DNA from: Cyprinodon diabolis
Lineage: Eukaryota > Chordata > Actinopteri > Cyprinodontiformes > Cyprinodontidae
DNA: 64,000 nucleotides
Assembly: GCA_030533445.1 (NCBI GenBank)
Contig: CM060072.1
Coordinates: forward strand, 22,864,267-22,928,266
Reading direction: 5' to 3'
Shown: positions 62,335 through 64,000 of the stretch, piece after piece
How the letters are laid out: every line of letters starts with the position of its first letter
How positions within the stretch are numbered: the stretch's first letter is position 1
The notes under the pieces: generated by a model
The model's input: the letters and a program-made list of their open reading frames with translations, nothing else
The model's database searches: none
Told to the model about the DNA's origin: nothing
Position numbers and translations under genes: made by a program

Positions 62335-63250
62335 ATGTCTGAGTGTCGTAAGAGAAAAAGTGTCTATGAAGTGTATGAGAAGAAAAGAAAGGCCTCAGAA
62401 GAGTAGCCTGGGTGCCATTCCGAACTTAGTCCCGCCCACAACGTTTGAGGTCGGGAAGTTCGGTCTGGCATTGCTCAGTAGTAGCGCGAGTATGCTTGCA
62501 CAATATCTGGCGGGCCAATCAAATTGTCAGGGCGGGCTTTATACGATGATGGACAGATGATCAACAGTAACGTAATCAACCACGTGACCAAAGCGCGCAT
62601 GGGTGACAACAACAATGGCTGGAGAGTTTAGGTGAGTAGATTCTGCTATTAGGTCTGTTCTAGAAGATATCGACAGCAAATTAATTTTAAAAGAGGAACA
62701 GAGAACTGCGATTAAGGCTCATCTTATTCTAGACGCGCAACTGCACGCTTTGATTTTTGTTGACAGCAACTATGCCTCGCTTAACATACGTCACGCACTC
62801 CGTTGCTCTTATTGGTTGTAGGTCTATCCAATTGAGTGCAGAGGCATTTTTTTCCTGGTTCGTTCGAAACACGCCCCACAATCACAGGTCTATGGAGCAG
62901 TATCAGACTCATATTCTGACTAGAATTGAGTAGGACTACGTCAGGCTATCAGAAGAGGCAGATATATCCCAGAATTTGCTGTCACAGCGGCCCGCTGTTG
63001 CCATAGGCTGTCGCTATCCGACAGCGGCAACTAATAACAAAGATGGCGCAGGCACCGACCAATGGGGATTAAGAAGCACTGACCATCTGTCTGAACGGTA
63101 AGTTAACTGAGTTTGCTATAAAGTCCACTATATAGTCCCCGCTCTGTATAGTTATTGAGGGTTTTAGGGGTTAGGGCGGACGTTTGGACACAGTAAGCTT
63201 GTCTGAGCTATGAGAAAAGTAACTTTTAAACAGAGCGTTGATAGGTGTTC
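62335..63250 (+). repeat. dispersed repeat, copy 2, interrupted by an insertion
   Basis: From 62958 onward this matches 30028-30330. Left of the insertion at 62404, a short open frame reads MSECRKRKSVYEVYEKKRKA then SEE. If the insertion and one target copy are skipped, the frame stays open as ADISQNLLSQRPAVAIGC and on to a consensus splice donor CG|GTAAGT near 63098. Homology with copy 1 starts only at 62960, so whether the left piece belongs to the same repeat is uncertain. It could be a transposon 5' exon. Confidence 0.5.
62404..62948. mobile_element. non-autonomous DNA element with 9-bp duplication
   Basis: The 545-bp element begins TAGCCTG and ends CAGGCTA, a perfect but only 7-bp inverted repeat. 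The sequence tcagaagag is repeated exactly at 62395-62403 and 62949-62957. It is CpG-rich with no convincing ORF. A 9-bp duplication is unusual for hAT (8) and would fit Mutator-like elements, but the first T could be a chance match. Confidence 0.65.
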
Positions 63251-64000
63251 CCCTTTCGGGTGAGGGTACAGGTTTTTGCATATACATTTTTTTAAAGTGG
63301 AGAGGGCAGGTCTTTTAAAAAATTACTTAACTGTTAACTGTTTAACTTTAACTGTTGAATCCAACTATTGCTGAAGGTTTTAGTCTCTAGCTGTCAAAAA
63401 GATCCGGCAAGCATCACCAGTAAGTGGATAACATTATTCTATGTGGTTCCCGGTGAAAAACTGGCAGCGTGTAAAGGCTTTGTTTTGCATGTAGCAGCTG
63501 GCAGTCTCCCCCACCTGCCATTACAGGCGTTCTTGTACAATACCTTAGCAAGTATATCCTTTATCAACTAGTATGTTCATCACCTAACAAGCAATGAATT
63601 GGTAATGGTAGGAATTTTTCCAACCCCTGACAGATTTGAACCTTGCTTTTACTTTCTGCCCCTTTTTGCACCCCTTTTTGTTCATGTCTTCCCTGTGTAA
63701 TTCCACTTTTTTGCGAATAAGATTAATATATGTTAAACGATAAATATTAAATTACTGGTTTGGATTTTCCTGAATTTCAGAATTATCTGGGTTGTTACCA
63801 TCTGGTGTGATTTTCATCTAAATAGGCCAGTTAAAACTAGAGGCCTGCAAAATTATTCATACAGTGCTTTTTATAAGATGTGAGACAGTTATACCTGAGT
63901 GAATAAGGAGTTGTTTATTAATAAAAAAATAAAAGAAGTCTATTGAAAATCATTATAGGGGTTTGTTAATAATAAAAAAAAATAGACTTTATTGAATTTT
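63251..64000. other. nrxn2: nrxn2 intron, no gene seen
   Basis: AT-rich. AATTATTCATACAGTGC near 63850 may be the edge of a Tc1-related repeat. Confidence 0.4.

Overview
The window is intronic and exonic DNA of a teleost fish. It holds neurexin exons on the minus strand with vertebrate splice sites, set in AT-rich sequence crowded with fish-type transposons: Tc1/mariner, hAT, L2/Rex1-like LINEs, a tRNA-derived SINE and MITEs. There is no bacterial, viral or organellar gene content. I cannot name the species; the repeats suggest a percomorph-like teleost, which is a guess.

The only host gene I can support is a neurexin, best matched to neurexin-2 (nrxn2; a/b duplicate not resolved), read right to left. 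Five consecutive alpha-neurexin exons lie at 60245-60126 (second half of LNS4, starting at splice site SS3), 60051-59670 (end of LNS4, start of LNS5), 57058-56868 and 56731-56558 (LNS5) and 54649-54530 (EGF3). All junctions have GT/AG and compatible phase. About 49 kb further left, inside the long alpha intron after EGF3, is the beta-neurexin-specific first coding exon (5117-4928): signal peptide plus the His-rich beta N-terminus. It ends in the same phase as the EGF3 exon, so both can splice to a shared LNS6 exon that must lie beyond position 1. The DNA just upstream of the beta start (about 5118-6300) is the likely beta promoter/5'UTR.

The intron between EGF3 and the beta exon is a nest of mobile elements. 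From left to right: a 2.1 kb hAT-like element with a perfect 8-bp duplication, carrying a 33-bp minisatellite and a nested MITE (7711-9857); foldback elements with 10-12 bp duplications (11.6-13.3 kb); a MITE copy and a LINE reverse-transcriptase relic (15.9-17.3 kb); a SINE (19.2 kb); a broken THAP-domain ORF (25.4 kb); a LINE split by a non-autonomous hAT (27.9-29.9 kb); LINE 3' regions (34.9, 40-42, 45.6 and 48.2 kb); two apparently identical Tc1 elements with intact DD34E transposases (40.3 and 48.8 kb); a dead DD36E Tc1-like element (45.9 kb); and a foldback with 54-nt arms (53.1 kb). Another nested insertion with a 9-bp duplication lies at 62.4-62.9 kb, upstream of the SS3 exon.

I found no new multi-gene system. 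The most useful observations are the alpha/beta neurexin architecture, the two intact and possibly active Tc1 copies, and several cleanly resolved nested insertions, some of families I cannot classify.
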